From: Candidatus Thiodictyon syntrophicum
GTDB taxonomy: Bacteria > Pseudomonadota > Gammaproteobacteria > Chromatiales > Chromatiaceae
Direction: 5' to 3'
Assembly: GCF_002813775.1 (NCBI RefSeq)
Contig: NZ_CP020370.1
Location: 5,233,501 to 5,297,500 of the forward strand
DNA: 64,000 nucleotides
The position numbers were made by a program, and so were the translations under genes. Positions within the stretch are counted from its first letter, which is position 1; each line of letters opens with the position of its first letter. A model generated the notes under the pieces. That model ran no database searches. It was given only the letters and a program-made list of their open reading frames with translations, and had not been told where the DNA came from. Of the stretch, positions 1 to 9,439 are shown one piece after another.

Positions 1-321
1 CTGCCGCGGCGCCACCGTCACTTTCCGATCGAGACCCGGGTCAGCTTCGCGGTCGACGAGGCCAACCGCCGCACCGTCATGCGGCTCAACACGCTCGACC
101 GGCCCGGGCTGCTCGCCGAGGTCGGCGAGGTCTTCCAGACCTGCAACATCCGGCTGCAGAACGCCAAGATCGCCACCGTCGGCGCCGAGGTGGACGACGT
201 CTTCTTCATTACCGCCGCGGACGAGTCACCCATCCTGTGCGAGACCGCCATCGCCTGCCTGAGCCGGGAGGTCTACGCCCGGCTCGATCCCGACAAGGGC
301 GCCGTCAAGGGTGCGGGTTGA
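1..321 (+). CDS. glnD: GlnD C-terminus (uridylyltransferase/uridylyl-removing enzyme), 5' end outside window
   Basis: The reading frame is open from base 1, so this is the last 106 residues of a longer protein. The visible part is an ACT domain with the phrase RTVMRLNTLDRPGLLAEVGE and a second conserved stretch IRLQNAKIATVGAEVDDVFF, which is the usual end of GlnD. In this family the C-terminal ACT repeats sense glutamine, while the missing N-terminal parts uridylylate and deuridylylate PII proteins to control nitrogen metabolism. The stop codon overlaps the next ATG by one base. The identification rests only on this terminal domain, but the phrasing is typical of GlnD rather than of other ACT proteins. 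Confidence 0.85.
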   Translation: MPRRHRHFPIETRVSFAVDEANRRTVMRLNTLDRPGLLAEVGEVFQTCNIRLQNAKIATVGAEVDDVFFITAADESPILCETAIACLSREVYARLDPDKGAVKGAG

Positions 322-896
322 TGGCGGATCTCGCGCGGGGCGCCCTTTTCGGGACTGATCAAGCGTCAATCATCCGCCGTGCGGACGCCGCTTTGCATCC
401 CGCCGTGGGACTTGCGTCGCGGCGGCACCGGGGTGCACCCGCACTCCTGGTGTCGGCACTCCTCGCCCTGACGCCGGCCGCCCGCGCCGACGAGGCCCCC
501 GCGGCCGACCCCCCGGCGCCGCCAACCGCCGCGCCGTCGGCGCCGCGGGACACCCCGCCCACCGACTCGGCGGCATCGGACACCCCCTGGCTGGCGGAGG
601 TGCGCGCCCAGCGCCAGGCGGCCGAGGCGCGCCATCAGGCCAACCGCGCCGCCTTCGCCGCCCGCCGCCGCGCCCTGGACCCCTGGGGTGCCGCCCAGCA
701 CGAGGCCCGGGAAGAGGCATTCGAGCGCCGCCGCGAGGCGCGCCGCGGACAACGCGAGCAGGCCCGCGGGCCGTTGCCCGCCCCCGGGACGCCCCCGGGA
801 ACGCCGGACACAAGCACGGCGCGCGCCAACCCAGACCCGGGCCGCGGCACCCCGCCCCAAGACTGGAACAACCTCTGGTATTTCCGCGGCTATTGA
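321..896 (+). CDS. Hypothetical secreted, Arg/Pro-rich protein
   Basis: The family is not recognised. An ATG at 321 overlaps the glnD stop by one base and gives 191 residues, but the hydrophobic run ALLVSALLALTPAARA then begins about 50 residues in. A GTG at 405 in the same frame would place that run as a normal signal peptide, with cleavage after ARA, so 405 is a credible real start. The mature part is a Pro/Ala/Asp-rich linker followed by an Arg/Glu/Gln-rich helical segment and a conserved-looking end, WNNLWYFRGY. It is probably exported. Function is unknown; tight linkage to glnD may only reflect cotranscription. Confidence 0.55.
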   Translation: MADLARGALFGTDQASIIRRADAALHPAVGLASRRHRGAPALLVSALLALTPAARADEAPAADPPAPPTAAPSAPRDTPPTDSAASDTPWLAEVRAQRQAAEARHQANRAAFAARRRALDPWGAAQHEAREEAFERRREARRGQREQARGPLPAPGTPPGTPDTSTARANPDPGRGTPPQDWNNLWYFRGY

Positions 897-1929
897 GCCT
901 CGCCGGTTCAAAGGCCAAAACGCTGTCACAAAATTACTATGTCGACAAGACGGACTTCGCCTGGCGGCTGATCGCGCAGGGCAGCCATTATTTTCTCTCC
1001 CGGCCGCGGCGCTTCGGCAAGTCGCTGTTCCTCGATACCCTGGGCGAACTCTTTGTCGGCAACGAGCCGCTGTTTCGAGGCCTCGCCATCCATAACCGCT
1101 GGGACTGGTCGCGGCGCGCCCCGGTCATCCGGCTGAGCTTCGGCGCTGGCTTCGCGCAGACCAGGGCCGAACTGGACCGGCGGATTCTGGCCCTGTTGCG
1201 CGTCAATGCCCGGGCCCTGGGGCAGACCTGCGTCGACCCCACCGACATCCCCGGCAGTTTCGCGGAACTGATTGCAGCGGCACACGCGGGCGCCGGCGAG
1301 CGCGTCGTGGTGCTGGTGGACGAATATGACAAACCCATCCTCGACAACATCACCGACCACCCGACCGCGCGCGCCATGCGCGACGGCTTGCGCAATCTCT
1401 ACTCGGTCATCAAGGACTCCGATGCCCATATCCGCTTCAGAGCCTCAACAGCACCTTGCTGCGTGCCTGGAGCCCGGACCCGCAGGCCGGGGTCCAGCAC
1501 CGCACGGCACTGTATCGCCTTATGCTTGCCAATGATTTCGCCGGTCTTGAGACCCTGTTCACCGCCTTCTTCGCAAGCATCCCGCCCGACTGGTATCGCA
1601 ACAACCCGATCGCCCGTTACGAGGGCTATTCAGCCTGCGTCTTCTACGCCTGGTTCGCCTCGCTGGGCCTCGACATCACCCCGGAAGACAGTTCCAACCA
1701 GGGGCGGCTCGACATGGCGGTACGGTTCAACGGCCAGGTCTATCTGTTCGAGTTCAAGGTGGTGGAATTGGAGCCGGAAGGGCGGGCCTTGCAACAGATC
1801 AAGGAACGCAGCTACGCCGACAAATACCGGGCCTGCGGTCAGCCGATCCACCTCATCGGGGTGGAGTTCAGCCGTAAACGACGCACCCTGGTGGGCTTCG
1901 AGGTCGAGACGCTCTATGGAATTGCTTAA
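893..1929 (+). pseudogene. AAA-ATPase-like / PD-(D/E)XK nuclease family protein, internally deleted
   Basis: Two frames hold the two ends of one protein family (AAA-ATPase_like plus a C-terminal PD-(D/E)XK_9 nuclease). The first, from a TTG at 893, carries YYVDKTDFAWRL, the P-loop-like FLSRPRRFGKSLFLDTL and the Walker B-like VVVLVDEYDKPIL, and is readable to about 1440. It then shifts into a second frame that starts SLNSTLLRAW and ends with the nuclease core GRLDMAVRFNGQVYLFEFKV. Intact members are usually about 500 residues; here the middle of the ATPase domain, roughly 150-200 residues, is gone and the ends are out of frame. A catalytically active product is unlikely. The N-terminus is also short. 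Confidence 0.75.
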
Positions 1930-1945
1930 CTGGGCGCCGGCACCC

Positions 1946-2557
1946 TCAGCGCCCCGCCGCGAGCTGCCCGAGCAACACCCGGGCGGCGTCCCGCTCGGGA
2001 AACTTCTGTGCCGACAGTCCCTCCAGCAGGGTGCGGGCCCGCTCGCGCGCCCCGGTGGCGGCCAGGTGGTAGGTGAGGCTCGGATTGGCGGTGTCGGTAT
2101 CCGGCGCCTGCGGTCGCAGCGGCAGTTCGACGCGCTCATAGAGTTGCGCCAATGGCACGGTGCAGCCAATGGACGGCAACACTAAAGCAGCCGCCAGCCC
2201 CGCCACTTCCGAGTACAGCCAAAATCCGCCGGGCCGACGCAGGAACAACCCGACCGTCGGGTAACGGGAGGACACCAGCACAAAGTCCTCCAGCGATTCC
2301 AAATGAGCTCGGTAACGCTGGAATTTTTCGCCCCGGTCGAACGACTCTGTTCCCGGCGACAGCACACGGCAGGACCGCCCGTGCAGTTGACCATGGAGTA
2401 TCCCGATCAGGTTCGCGCTGATCGTACTGTGCTCCAGACTCTCCCCCGCCATGGCGTAAATCAGGCCGTCCAAATACTCATGGCGCGTCTCGTCCGCCCG
2501 CTCGAAGGAGAGGTAGTCGCCGACGCTCAAAAGCGGCGTGCATTGCGGCAGGCCCAT
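1946..2557 (-). CDS. Uma2-family (DUF820) putative endonuclease, internally deleted
   Basis: The 203-residue product begins with the Uma2 signature (SVGDYLSFERADETRHEYLD, then YAMAGESLEHSTISANLIG) and ends with the usual PD-(D/E)XK-fold C-terminus. Compared with the intact Uma2 gene at 53037-53621, the segment between GRSCRV and LSPGTESFDRG is missing: about 45 residues holding the YPDVxV strand and the strand that carries the catalytic acidic residues. The deletion is in frame, so a protein could still be made, but it should lack nuclease activity. Start is an ATG preceded by a GAGG motif. Uma2 genes are frequent, mobile and of unknown role. Confidence 0.7.
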   Translation of the reverse strand: MGLPQCTPLLSVGDYLSFERADETRHEYLDGLIYAMAGESLEHSTISANLIGILHGQLHGRSCRVLSPGTESFDRGEKFQRYRAHLESLEDFVLVSSRYPTVGLFLRRPGGFWLYSEVAGLAAALVLPSIGCTVPLAQLYERVELPLRPQAPDTDTANPSLTYHLAATGARERARTLLEGLSAQKFPERDAARVLLGQLAAGR

Positions 2558-2641
2558 GTCATTTCGCCTCGTTGATCAGGTACCCGGGCGGCACGCTACG
2601 GCCATTATGTTGAGGCGCACTCGCCGACTGCGTCGCCTCCG

Positions 2642-2699
2642 CCTGGAGTCCAAGGCTTCAGCCTTGGCCCGCTCCAAGGCTGGAGCCTTGGACTCCAGG
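2642..2699. repeat. Dispersed palindrome, CTGGAGTCCAAGGC family, copy 1
   Basis: Arms of about 25 bases (CTGGAGTCCAAGGCTTCAGC and its complement) enclose a short loop. Further copies lie at 8773-8829 and 15482-15539. It sits between the convergent Uma2 and galU ends and could form a strong hairpin in RNA. Confidence 0.85.
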
Positions 2700-2762
2700 C
2701 GCTTGGGCTGTGGCGGTTGATTTGACGGCAGTGAGGCGGCACGCGGGGACGGGCACGAGGCC

Positions 2763-3635
2763 TCAGTCCCGAAAGGCCCGCAGGTAGGCGGAGAACCGCT
2801 CCCCCAACTCCGGATGGGCCAGGCCATACTCGACCGTCGCCTCCAGGTAGCCAAGCTTACTGCCGCAATCGTAGCGCTTGCCCTGGAAGGGGTAGGCGAT
2901 CACCGGCTCGTGCTCGAGCAGGGCGGCAATCCCGTCGGTCAGTTGGATCTCGCCCCCGGCCCCCTCACCGGTCTCCTCCAACATCTCGAAGACCTTGGGG
3001 GTGAGCAGATAGCGGCCCACCACCGCCAGGTTCGACGGGGCCTGGGCGGGCGCGGGTTTCTCCACGATCGAGACGACCCGCATCTCACCGTCGGGACCCG
3101 TCTCCACCTTGACGATGCCGTATTGCTTGGTGTCCTCGCGCGGGACCTCCTGGACGGCCAGCACGCTGCATCCGTAGCGGGCATAGACCTCCGCCATCTG
3201 CGCCACCACACTCTGGCCCGTGCCGCGGATCAGGTCATCGGCCAGGAGGACGAAGAAGGGCTCATCGCCCACCACCGGCTTGGCGCAGAGCACGGCGTGG
3301 CCCAGGCCGCGGGCCTCGGCCTGACGCAGATAAATGCAACTCGCCGTGGCGGGCAGGATCTTCTGGACGATCTTGAGCAGATCCTTCTTGCCCGCGCTCG
3401 CCAACTCGGCCTCCAGTTCGTAGGCCTTGTCGAAATGGTCCTCGATGGAGCGCTTGCTGCGCCCGGTGATGAAGATGAAGTGATCGACCCCGGCCGACTG
3501 CGCCTCCTCGGCTGCATACTGAATCAGCGGCTTGTCCACCACCGGCAGCATCTCCTTCGGGCTCGCCTTGGTGGCGGGCAGGAAGCGTGTGCCCAGGCCG
3601 GCGACGGGAAATACGGCCTTACGGATCTTGTTCAT
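2763..3635 (-). CDS. galU: UTP--glucose-1-phosphate uridylyltransferase
   Basis: Makes UDP-glucose from UTP and glucose 1-phosphate in the cytoplasm, feeding lipopolysaccharide and other surface glycans. The 290-residue length is normal. The N-terminus carries the nucleotide-binding signature [20 protein letters not shown] followed by [14 protein letters not shown], and the later motif [16 protein letters not shown] is also typical. The gene lies 50 bases downstream of pyrF in the same direction and may be the last member of a lapB-pyrF-galU transcription unit. hldE at 9440 also serves envelope carbohydrate synthesis. No defect is visible. Confidence 0.95.
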   Translation of the reverse strand: MNKIRKAVFPVAGLGTRFLPATKASPKEMLPVVDKPLIQYAAEEAQSAGVDHFIFITGRSKRSIEDHFDKAYELEAELASAGKKDLLKIVQKILPATASCIYLRQAEARGLGHAVLCAKPVVGDEPFFVLLADDLIRGTGQSVVAQMAEVYARYGCSVLAVQEVPREDTKQYGIVKVETGPDGEMRVVSIVEKPAPAQAPSNLAVVGRYLLTPKVFEMLEETGEGAGGEIQLTDGIAALLEHEPVIAYPFQGKRYDCGSKLGYLEATVEYGLAHPELGERFSAYLRAFRD

Positions 3636-3685
3636 GGGTCATAAGTCTCCAACGGATGGGAACCTGATCACCGGCGGGGTGGCAA

Positions 3686-4405
3686 TCACGCCGGGGCCAC
3701 AGTCAATTCCTGCTCGATCGCGGCCAGGGCCGCCGCCGGATCGGGCGCGCCGGTGATCGGGCGCCCGATCACCAGATAATCGGCACCGGCCGCAATGGCC
3801 TGAGCCGGCGTCATGACCCGCTTCTGGTCGCCCACCGCGGCCCCCGCGGGCCTCACCCCCGGGGTCACCAGGAGGAATCCGGGGCCGAGCGCGCGACGCA
3901 CCAGTGCCGCCTCCTGGGGCGAGCAGACCACGCCATCGAGACCGGCGCGCCGGCCCAGCTCGGCGAGCCGCAGCACCCGCTCGCGCGGCTCGCCGGGGCA
4001 GCCGACGGCCGCCAGATCGTCCGCGTCCAGGCTGGTGAGCACGGTCACCCCAATCAGCCGGGGCACCGGCCGGCGCGCCCCGCCCACCTGGTCCAGGCGC
4101 GCGCGGGCGGCGGCGATCATGGCCGCACCGCCGGTACAGTGTACATTGAGCATCCACACGCCCAGGTCGGCCGCCGCCGCGCAGGCGGCCGCCACGGTGT
4201 TGGGGATATCGTGGAATTTGAGATCCAGGAAGACCTCGAAGCCGCGCTTGTGCAGGGTCCGCACGATGGACGGACCCAGCCGGGTGAAGAGTTCATTGCC
4301 GACCTTGAGCCGACAGCGGGTCGGGTCGAGCCGTTCTACCAGGGCCAGGGCGGGCGCCTTGGCCGCGACGTCCAGGGCGACGATAATGGGTTTGGGATCG
4401 GTCAT
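3686..4405 (-). CDS. pyrF: Orotidine 5'-phosphate decarboxylase
   Basis: Catalyses the last step of UMP synthesis, decarboxylation of OMP. The 239-residue product has the (beta/alpha)8 fold signatures of the short bacterial class: [10 protein letters not shown] at the N-terminus, [10 protein letters not shown], the catalytic [10 protein letters not shown] with its Lys and Asp, and a phosphate-binding end [16 protein letters not shown]. The start ATG overlaps the lapB stop by four bases, a translational-coupling arrangement. The lapB-pyrF pair is a common gammaproteobacterial neighbourhood. Confidence 0.95.
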   Translation of the reverse strand: MTDPKPIIVALDVAAKAPALALVERLDPTRCRLKVGNELFTRLGPSIVRTLHKRGFEVFLDLKFHDIPNTVAAACAAAADLGVWMLNVHCTGGAAMIAAARARLDQVGGARRPVPRLIGVTVLTSLDADDLAAVGCPGEPRERVLRLAELGRRAGLDGVVCSPQEAALVRRALGPGFLLVTPGVRPAGAAVGDQKRVMTPAQAIAAGADYLVIGRPITGAPDPAAALAAIEQELTVAPA

Positions 4406-5613
4406 GCCAGCCGCCGCTCGCGCAGGACTTCATCCCCTGGGATGCGCTCCGGCTGCACCGGCTGGACCGTACCCCAGCGCTTGCAACTCGGGCACTGCCA
4501 GTGCAGGGCCCGGGCAGAGAAGCCGCAATGATCGCACTGATAGACGGGCTGGCGCGTCAGCAGGTGCCGCACCACCCCATGCACCACCCCGGCGCGGTAG
4601 GCCGCCTCGGCGCCCAGGGCGGCGGCCGTGCCCGCCTGCAGGTCCAGCAGCCGCTCCAGTGCGGCCAGGTCCACGTTGCGGGCGAGATACCCGGTCAGGG
4701 TCGCCTTCGCCGCCGCCGCGCCGGATTCCTGCAACTGCGCCTCGCTCAAGGCCAGGATCACGGGCCCGGACGACTCGCGCGCCGCCAGACCCGCGAGCAC
4801 GGCGATGAGATCAGTGCGCCCCAGTTCCTCCAGGGCCTGCATCAGCCCGGGCAGGACCTCCGGCACATAGCGCGCACCCTGGTCCGCGACCCGCAGGAAC
4901 AGCGCCAGGGCCGCCTCCCGGTCGCCGTCCGCCAAGGCCATCTGGCCCTCGATGATGGTGGCGCGCACACACTGGGGGTCCACGTCCTGGGCGCGCGCCA
5001 GGGCGCGCCTGGCCGCGTCGGGATCGGCGCGGCGCCGCGCCTCCTCCGCCAACTCGCACTGATACTGGGCGATCTCGGCCGCCAGCGGTCGCTCGCTGAA
5101 GGGCTTGAGGCGCTCCGCCACCTCCAGGCACTGCCCCCAGTCGCGCTCCTGTTGATAGATGTCGAGCAGACCGCGCAGGGCGCGCTCGCGTTGCAGACCG
5201 ATCTCCGCCAACTCCTGGAACAGGATCTCCGCCCGGTCGAGCAGGCCGGCGCGCATATAGTCCTGTCCCAACTCGAACAGTGCATAGCCGCGCTGTTCGG
5301 CGCTCAGGTTGTCCCGCGCGATGAGATTCTGGTGGATCCGGATGGCCCGATCCGCCTCGCCCCGGCGCCGGAACAGGCTCCCGAGCGCCAGGTGCGTCTC
5401 CACCGTCTCCCCGTCGACCGCCGCGAGCTTCAGGAAGACATCGATCGCCTTGTCCGGCTGTTCATCCAGCAAATAATTGATCCCTCGGAAAAAGTCAGGG
5501 TCGGCCCCAGGTGCGGTCCGGGCCCTGGGGCCCGGGTCCCGCCGCGCGAGCCACCACCCGGAGGCAGCCGCCACCGGCAGCAGCAGAAACAGCAGCAACA
5601 GCGCGCCGCTCAC
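4402..5613 (-). CDS. lapB: Lipopolysaccharide assembly protein B
   Basis: LapB (YciM) is an inner-membrane TPR protein that tunes LpxC turnover by FtsH and so controls LPS synthesis. A GTG start at 5613 gives 403 residues beginning with a membrane anchor ([20 protein letters not shown]), close to the family length; the open frame extends to 5724 but that extension reads as Arg-rich noise. TPR repeats fill the middle. The C-terminal rubredoxin-type metal site is intact (CDHCGF and CPSCKRW). The usual upstream partner lapA is not seen; repeat DNA occupies that place. Confidence 0.92.
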   Translation of the reverse strand: MSGALLLLFLLLPVAAASGWWLARRDPGPRARTAPGADPDFFRGINYLLDEQPDKAIDVFLKLAAVDGETVETHLALGSLFRRRGEADRAIRIHQNLIARDNLSAEQRGYALFELGQDYMRAGLLDRAEILFQELAEIGLQRERALRGLLDIYQQERDWGQCLEVAERLKPFSERPLAAEIAQYQCELAEEARRRADPDAARRALARAQDVDPQCVRATIIEGQMALADGDREAALALFLRVADQGARYVPEVLPGLMQALEELGRTDLIAVLAGLAARESSGPVILALSEAQLQESGAAAAKATLTGYLARNVDLAALERLLDLQAGTAAALGAEAAYRAGVVHGVVRHLLTRQPVYQCDHCGFSARALHWQCPSCKRWGTVQPVQPERIPGDEVLRERRLA

Positions 5614-6071
5614 GGCCGCCCCCCGCCCGCCCGCACGCACCCGCGACCCCTGCCCCCGAGGGGGACGGGCCGACCGCGACGGACGCTGGGTACAAAAGTA
5701 TTCACGCCCCCATGATACAGGCATCCCCGCGCCCCCGCATGGGCCGCAGTGCCCGGGAACGCCGTCCTGGTCGTTGTCGTTGTCGTTGCCGTTAGTCGTG
5801 GTCGTGGTCGTGGTCGTGGTCGGATTGTTCGATTACGACAACGACAACGACGCCCGGCCCATGAGAAGGTCCGGTTGCTGTAGGGTACGCGTTGCGTACT
5901 ACGGGATCGGCGTCAACACATTGGTTCTGATCGCACCCGGTGCCCGGAATACCGCGCCGCTTGATCCGCCGCCGCGACCCGGTGCAGGATGCGACCCGCG
6001 GGGACCCCTGAGGTCCACCCGTCCCCTGCCGCGTGACCATCCATAGACTATCCAGATAAGGAGCCAGCCCC
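5614..6071. other. Gene-free interval holding a GTTGTC type II element
   Basis: No coding sequence is supported between the divergent lapB and the 6072 gene. The low-complexity open frames here arise from the hexamer repeat. Apart from the repeat element at 5769-5905 and a ribosome binding site (AAGGAG, 6058-6063) for the next gene, I see nothing recognisable. Promoters for both directions presumably lie here, but none could be assigned. Confidence 0.6.
5769..5905. repeat. (GTTGTC)n hairpin element, type II, copy A
   Basis: A left arm of GTTGTC and GTCGTG units (5769-5820) faces a right arm of CGACAA units (5832-5851) around GGATTGTTCGATTA. It is followed by a conserved tail (GACGCCCGGCCCATGAGAAG, then GTCCGGTTGCTGTAGGG and a small GGGTACGC/GCGTAC palindrome). 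The same core and tail recur at 57912-58024, so this is a dispersed element and not a simple microsatellite. Confidence 0.8.
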
Positions 6072-6518
6072 ATGCCAGCCTGCAACGCCAGGACCCTCAG
6101 CGAAGGCGCGCGGCGGACCCGGCTGCTCCTCACCCTGCCCCTCCTGGGCGCGCTCGCCGCCGTACCCGCCGTCACCCCCGATCCGACCGCGGAGACCCGC
6201 GCGATCCTGGTCGACGCGGTCGAGGCCGCCGCCGCCCTGGACTTCTACAACGCGCGCTGCCGCAGCGACGACTCCGGGCGCCACAGCGACAACCTCAACA
6301 AACAATTGGTCAGCAAACTGCGCCTGACCATCGTCACGGTCCAGGACGAATGGTTCCCGGAGCGCGGCTATCGCGCCGTGCAGAAGCGCCTGGTCGAGCA
6401 GTCCGCCGAACTGCTGCGCCAGGCCGGCGGCTGCAAGGCGGCCAAGGAGGCGGGGCTGCCGGAGCGGCTCAATGAGCGCTACCGCAAGGGGGTGGCGGCG
6501 ATCGAGGCGCTGCCTTAG
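6072..6518 (+). CDS. Hypothetical secreted protein
   Basis: 148 residues with AAGGAG eight bases ahead of the ATG. A twin-Arg-like start (ARRTRLLLTLPLLGALAAVPA) suggests export by a signal peptide. The mature part is mainly helical, with two cysteines (in NARCRSDD and GGCKAAKEA) that could pair in the periplasm. The family is not recognised. It ends 17 bases before the TIR-domain gene, so the two may be cotranscribed, but nothing in the sequence links their functions. Confidence 0.6.
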   Translation: MPACNARTLSEGARRTRLLLTLPLLGALAAVPAVTPDPTAETRAILVDAVEAAAALDFYNARCRSDDSGRHSDNLNKQLVSKLRLTIVTVQDEWFPERGYRAVQKRLVEQSAELLRQAGGCKAAKEAGLPERLNERYRKGVAAIEALP

Positions 6519-6535
6519 GCGCGCGGGCCTGTACC

Positions 6536-8688
6536 ATGGACTACGACGCCTTCCTCTCCCACCACAGCGCCGACAAGCCGCTGATCCGGGAACTGCGCCG
6601 CCGCCTCCTGGCGCAGGACCTGCGCGTCTGGCTCGACGAGGAGGACCTGCGCCCCGGGCAGCGTTGGCAGGACGGGCTCGAGGCCGGCATCCGCGCCTCG
6701 GCCTCGGTGCTGGTCTGTATCGGCGGCTCAGGCATCGGCCCCTGGGAGGACGAGGAGATGCAGGCCGCCCTGGACCTGGCCGCCCATGAGAAAAGGCCCG
6801 TCATCCCGGTCCTGCTCCCCGGCGCCCCGGAGCGCCCCGCCATCTCCATCTTCCTCAAGAGCCGCACCTGGGTGGACCTGCGCGAGGGCATCGACACCGC
6901 GGGCATCGGCCGTCTGGTCTGGGGCATCACCGGCGAGCGCCCGGACGCGGGCGCCCGCGCCGCCCCCGACCGCCGCCGCCAACTCCCCGCGGACCTCTCC
7001 GACTTCACCGGCCGCACCGCGGAGCGCGACTGGCTGGAGGCGCATCTGACCGCTGGCCGCTCGGTCGCCATCTGCGCCCTGGCCGGTCAGGGCGGCCTGG
7101 GCAAGACCGCGCTTGCGGTGCATGTGGCGCATCGCATCGGGGAGCGCTTCCCGGACGGCCAGATCCTGATCCCGCTCGGCGGTGCCGGTGAAAAGCCGAT
7201 GTCCGCGCTGGACGCCATGGCCTGGGTGATCCGCGCCTTCGAGCCCGAATGGCGCCTGCCGGACGATGAGGCTCAGATTCAGGCGCTCTATCGCGGGGTC
7301 CTGAACGGCCGGCGGGTGCTGATCCTGGCCGACGACGCGGCCGGCACCGCGCAGGTCGCGCCGCTCACACCCAGTCCGCCGGCCGCACTGATCGTCACAT
7401 CCCGGCGGCGCATCGCGCTGGGGGAGCGGCGCGACCTGGACTTGCTGGAGCCCGCCGCGGCGCGCACCCTCCTGGCCGGCATCCTGGGTGAGGGCCGCGC
7501 CCTGCGCGATGCGGATCTGGACCGACTCGCCGCCGCCTGCGACCGGCTGCCGCTGGCCCTGCGGGTCGCGGGCGCGCACCTGGCGCTGCACCCCGAGGTG
7601 CCGCTGCCCGAGTATCTCGCCGCGATCGAGGACGAGGCGACGCGGCTCCAGGCGCTCGACAGCGAGGCGATCGAGGGCGGTCATGTCGGTGCCGTGCTGG
7701 CCTTTTCGGTCGAGCAGTTGCTCGTCGCGGACCCGGGGCTCGCCGTCAGTTGGCAGGCGCTCGCCTGTTTCCCGGCCCCCTTCGACCGGGCAGCGGCGGC
7801 GGCCGTCTGGGGTCTCGCCGTGGAGCGGGAGGCACAGCCGGGGCTCTCCAAGCTGATCGACCGCAGCCTGCTGCGCTGGGACGCCGGCACCGGGCGCTAT
7901 CGGCTGCATGACCTGCTCCGGCCCATCGCCGCGGCGCCCTGGCGCTGGTGTCGGACCCGGGTCCCGGACGGACCCAGTCCGGAGAACCTCGCGCTGGCGC
8001 GGGGGCGGCACAGTGCCCATTTCCTCGCGGTCCTGCGGGCGGCCAATGCGCGCTACCTGGAGGGTCACGACGGGGTCGGCGCCGGCCTCGCCGCCTATGA
8101 CGCCGAGGCCGCCCGATCGCCGCCGGTGAGATGTGGGCGGCGGCCGGGGCGGATGAGGACGCCGCCCGGTTGGCGATGGACTACCCGGACGCCGGTGCCT
8201 ATGTGCTGAGTCTCCGCCTGCACCCGCGCGAACGGGTCCGCTGGCTCGAGTCCGGGCTCGCCGCCGCCCGCCGGCTCGGCGAGCGGGGGGCGGAGGGCGC
8301 CCACCTCGGCAATCTCGGCCTCGCCTGTAAGGACCTCGGCGAGCCCCACAAGGCCATCGGCTTCTACGAGCAGGTCCTTGCCGTCTTCCGCGAAATCGGC
8401 GACCGCCGCGGCGAGGGCAACGCGCTCGGCAACCTCGGCAACGCCTGGAACGACCTCGGCGAGCCGCACAAGGCCATCGCCTTCTACGAGCAGCAGCTTG
8501 TCATCGTCCGCACGATCGGCGACCGCCGCGGCGAGGCGATCGCCTTATTCAACCTCGGCGAGGCATTGGAGTCGCTGGGCGACCCCGCGACCGCCCGCGG
8601 CCACATGCAGCAGGCCCTGGCACTCTTCGAGTCGCTGGAGAGCCCCCACGCCGAGACCGCCCGCGACTGGCTCGCCCGGCACCCCTGA
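6536..8688 (+). pseudogene. TIR - NB-ARC ATPase - TPR protein, split by one frameshift
   Basis: A STAND-type protein. Residues 1-130 form a TIR domain (YDAFLSHHSADKPLIRELRR, RVWLDEEDLRPGQRWQDGLE). An NB-ARC ATPase follows, with Walker A GQGGLGKT at 184-191 and Walker B-like VLILADDA at 261-268, then HDLLR at the end of the helical/winged region. The frame is lost near 8118, where one base appears missing in the expected text for AARIAAGEMWAA; the next frame continues with three TPR units to a stop at 8688. Bacterial TIR-STAND proteins are known antiphage NAD+-degrading systems. If the shift is real, the sensor TPR part is uncoupled; a sequencing error or programmed shift is the alternative. 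Confidence 0.75.
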
Positions 8689-9439
8689 GCACCCGGCACC
8701 GGCCGCGTTCAGCACCCCGGCCGGCGGGGCGGGCGCGGGATCGGCGGTCCGCACAGCGGACCCTACGCGCTCCTGGAGTCCAAGGCTTCAGCCTTGGAGG
8801 GGCGCCAAGGCTGAAGCCTTGGACTCCAGCCGCAGGATGGGCAGAGCGGGAACGATGCCCATCTTTCTCCCCCGTGGGAGCGGCTTCAGCCGCGACGAGG
8901 CCCGGGCCGCTTGCGTGATCGCCGGGCACCGATTGGTTCGCCCCGCGATGCTGGTACACCAGCGAGCGCGACGAGGGTAACCTCTGCTGCCAGGGCATTG
9001 GCGCGGAAGATTGGGCTGATGTTCCGCAGGCCGGAAATGTGAAAGGCGCGGACCATCCCGCGCCCTCCCCGACTGGCTCCTGTTCACACCGATGGCGGCT
9101 CGGCGACCAATCGTTACAAGGTGAAAGGTAAGGCATCGTCACCACGGATTCAACCTTGGGAGAGGGGCGGCAAGACGATATCCCGCGGGCCTTCCAGCAG
9201 GCGACCGCGGCGTTGCGTGCCGGCAAAATACGCGCATGGATCGATGTTCTCACGCAGAGACGCGCAGACGCAGAGAGTCCTTCCTTAGTCTTGCTCGCAC
9301 CCCTGACCGCCCCCGGGCGCGGGCCGGACCGCCGCACCGCCTTGAGCACCGCCGGTCGAGTGCGTAGCATGGGCGGCCATGCCTGGGCTTGGCGGCCATG
9401 CCCCCCAGGCCCCATCCGACTGACGACCAGGGCGCGCCC
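8689..9439. other. Gene-free interval with repeats
   Basis: No coding sequence is supported in about 750 bases. It holds the palindrome at 8773-8829, a GTGGGAGCGGCTTCAGCCGC motif at 8873-8900, a GGATGGGCAGAGC/GATGCCCATC inverted motif at 8835-8863, and a single CGCAGAGACGCGCAGACGCAGAG-type tract near 9252. The remainder, about 8950-9230, resembles degraded sequence with no family I recognise. The hldE promoter should lie near the right end. Confidence 0.55.
8773..8829. repeat. Dispersed palindrome, CTGGAGTCCAAGGC family, copy 2
   Basis: Near-identical to the arms at 2642-2699 and 15482-15539, with loop AGGGGCG. It is preceded by TCCGCACAGCGGACCCTACG (8749-8768), a second dispersed palindrome, so two families are stacked here. 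Confidence 0.85.
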
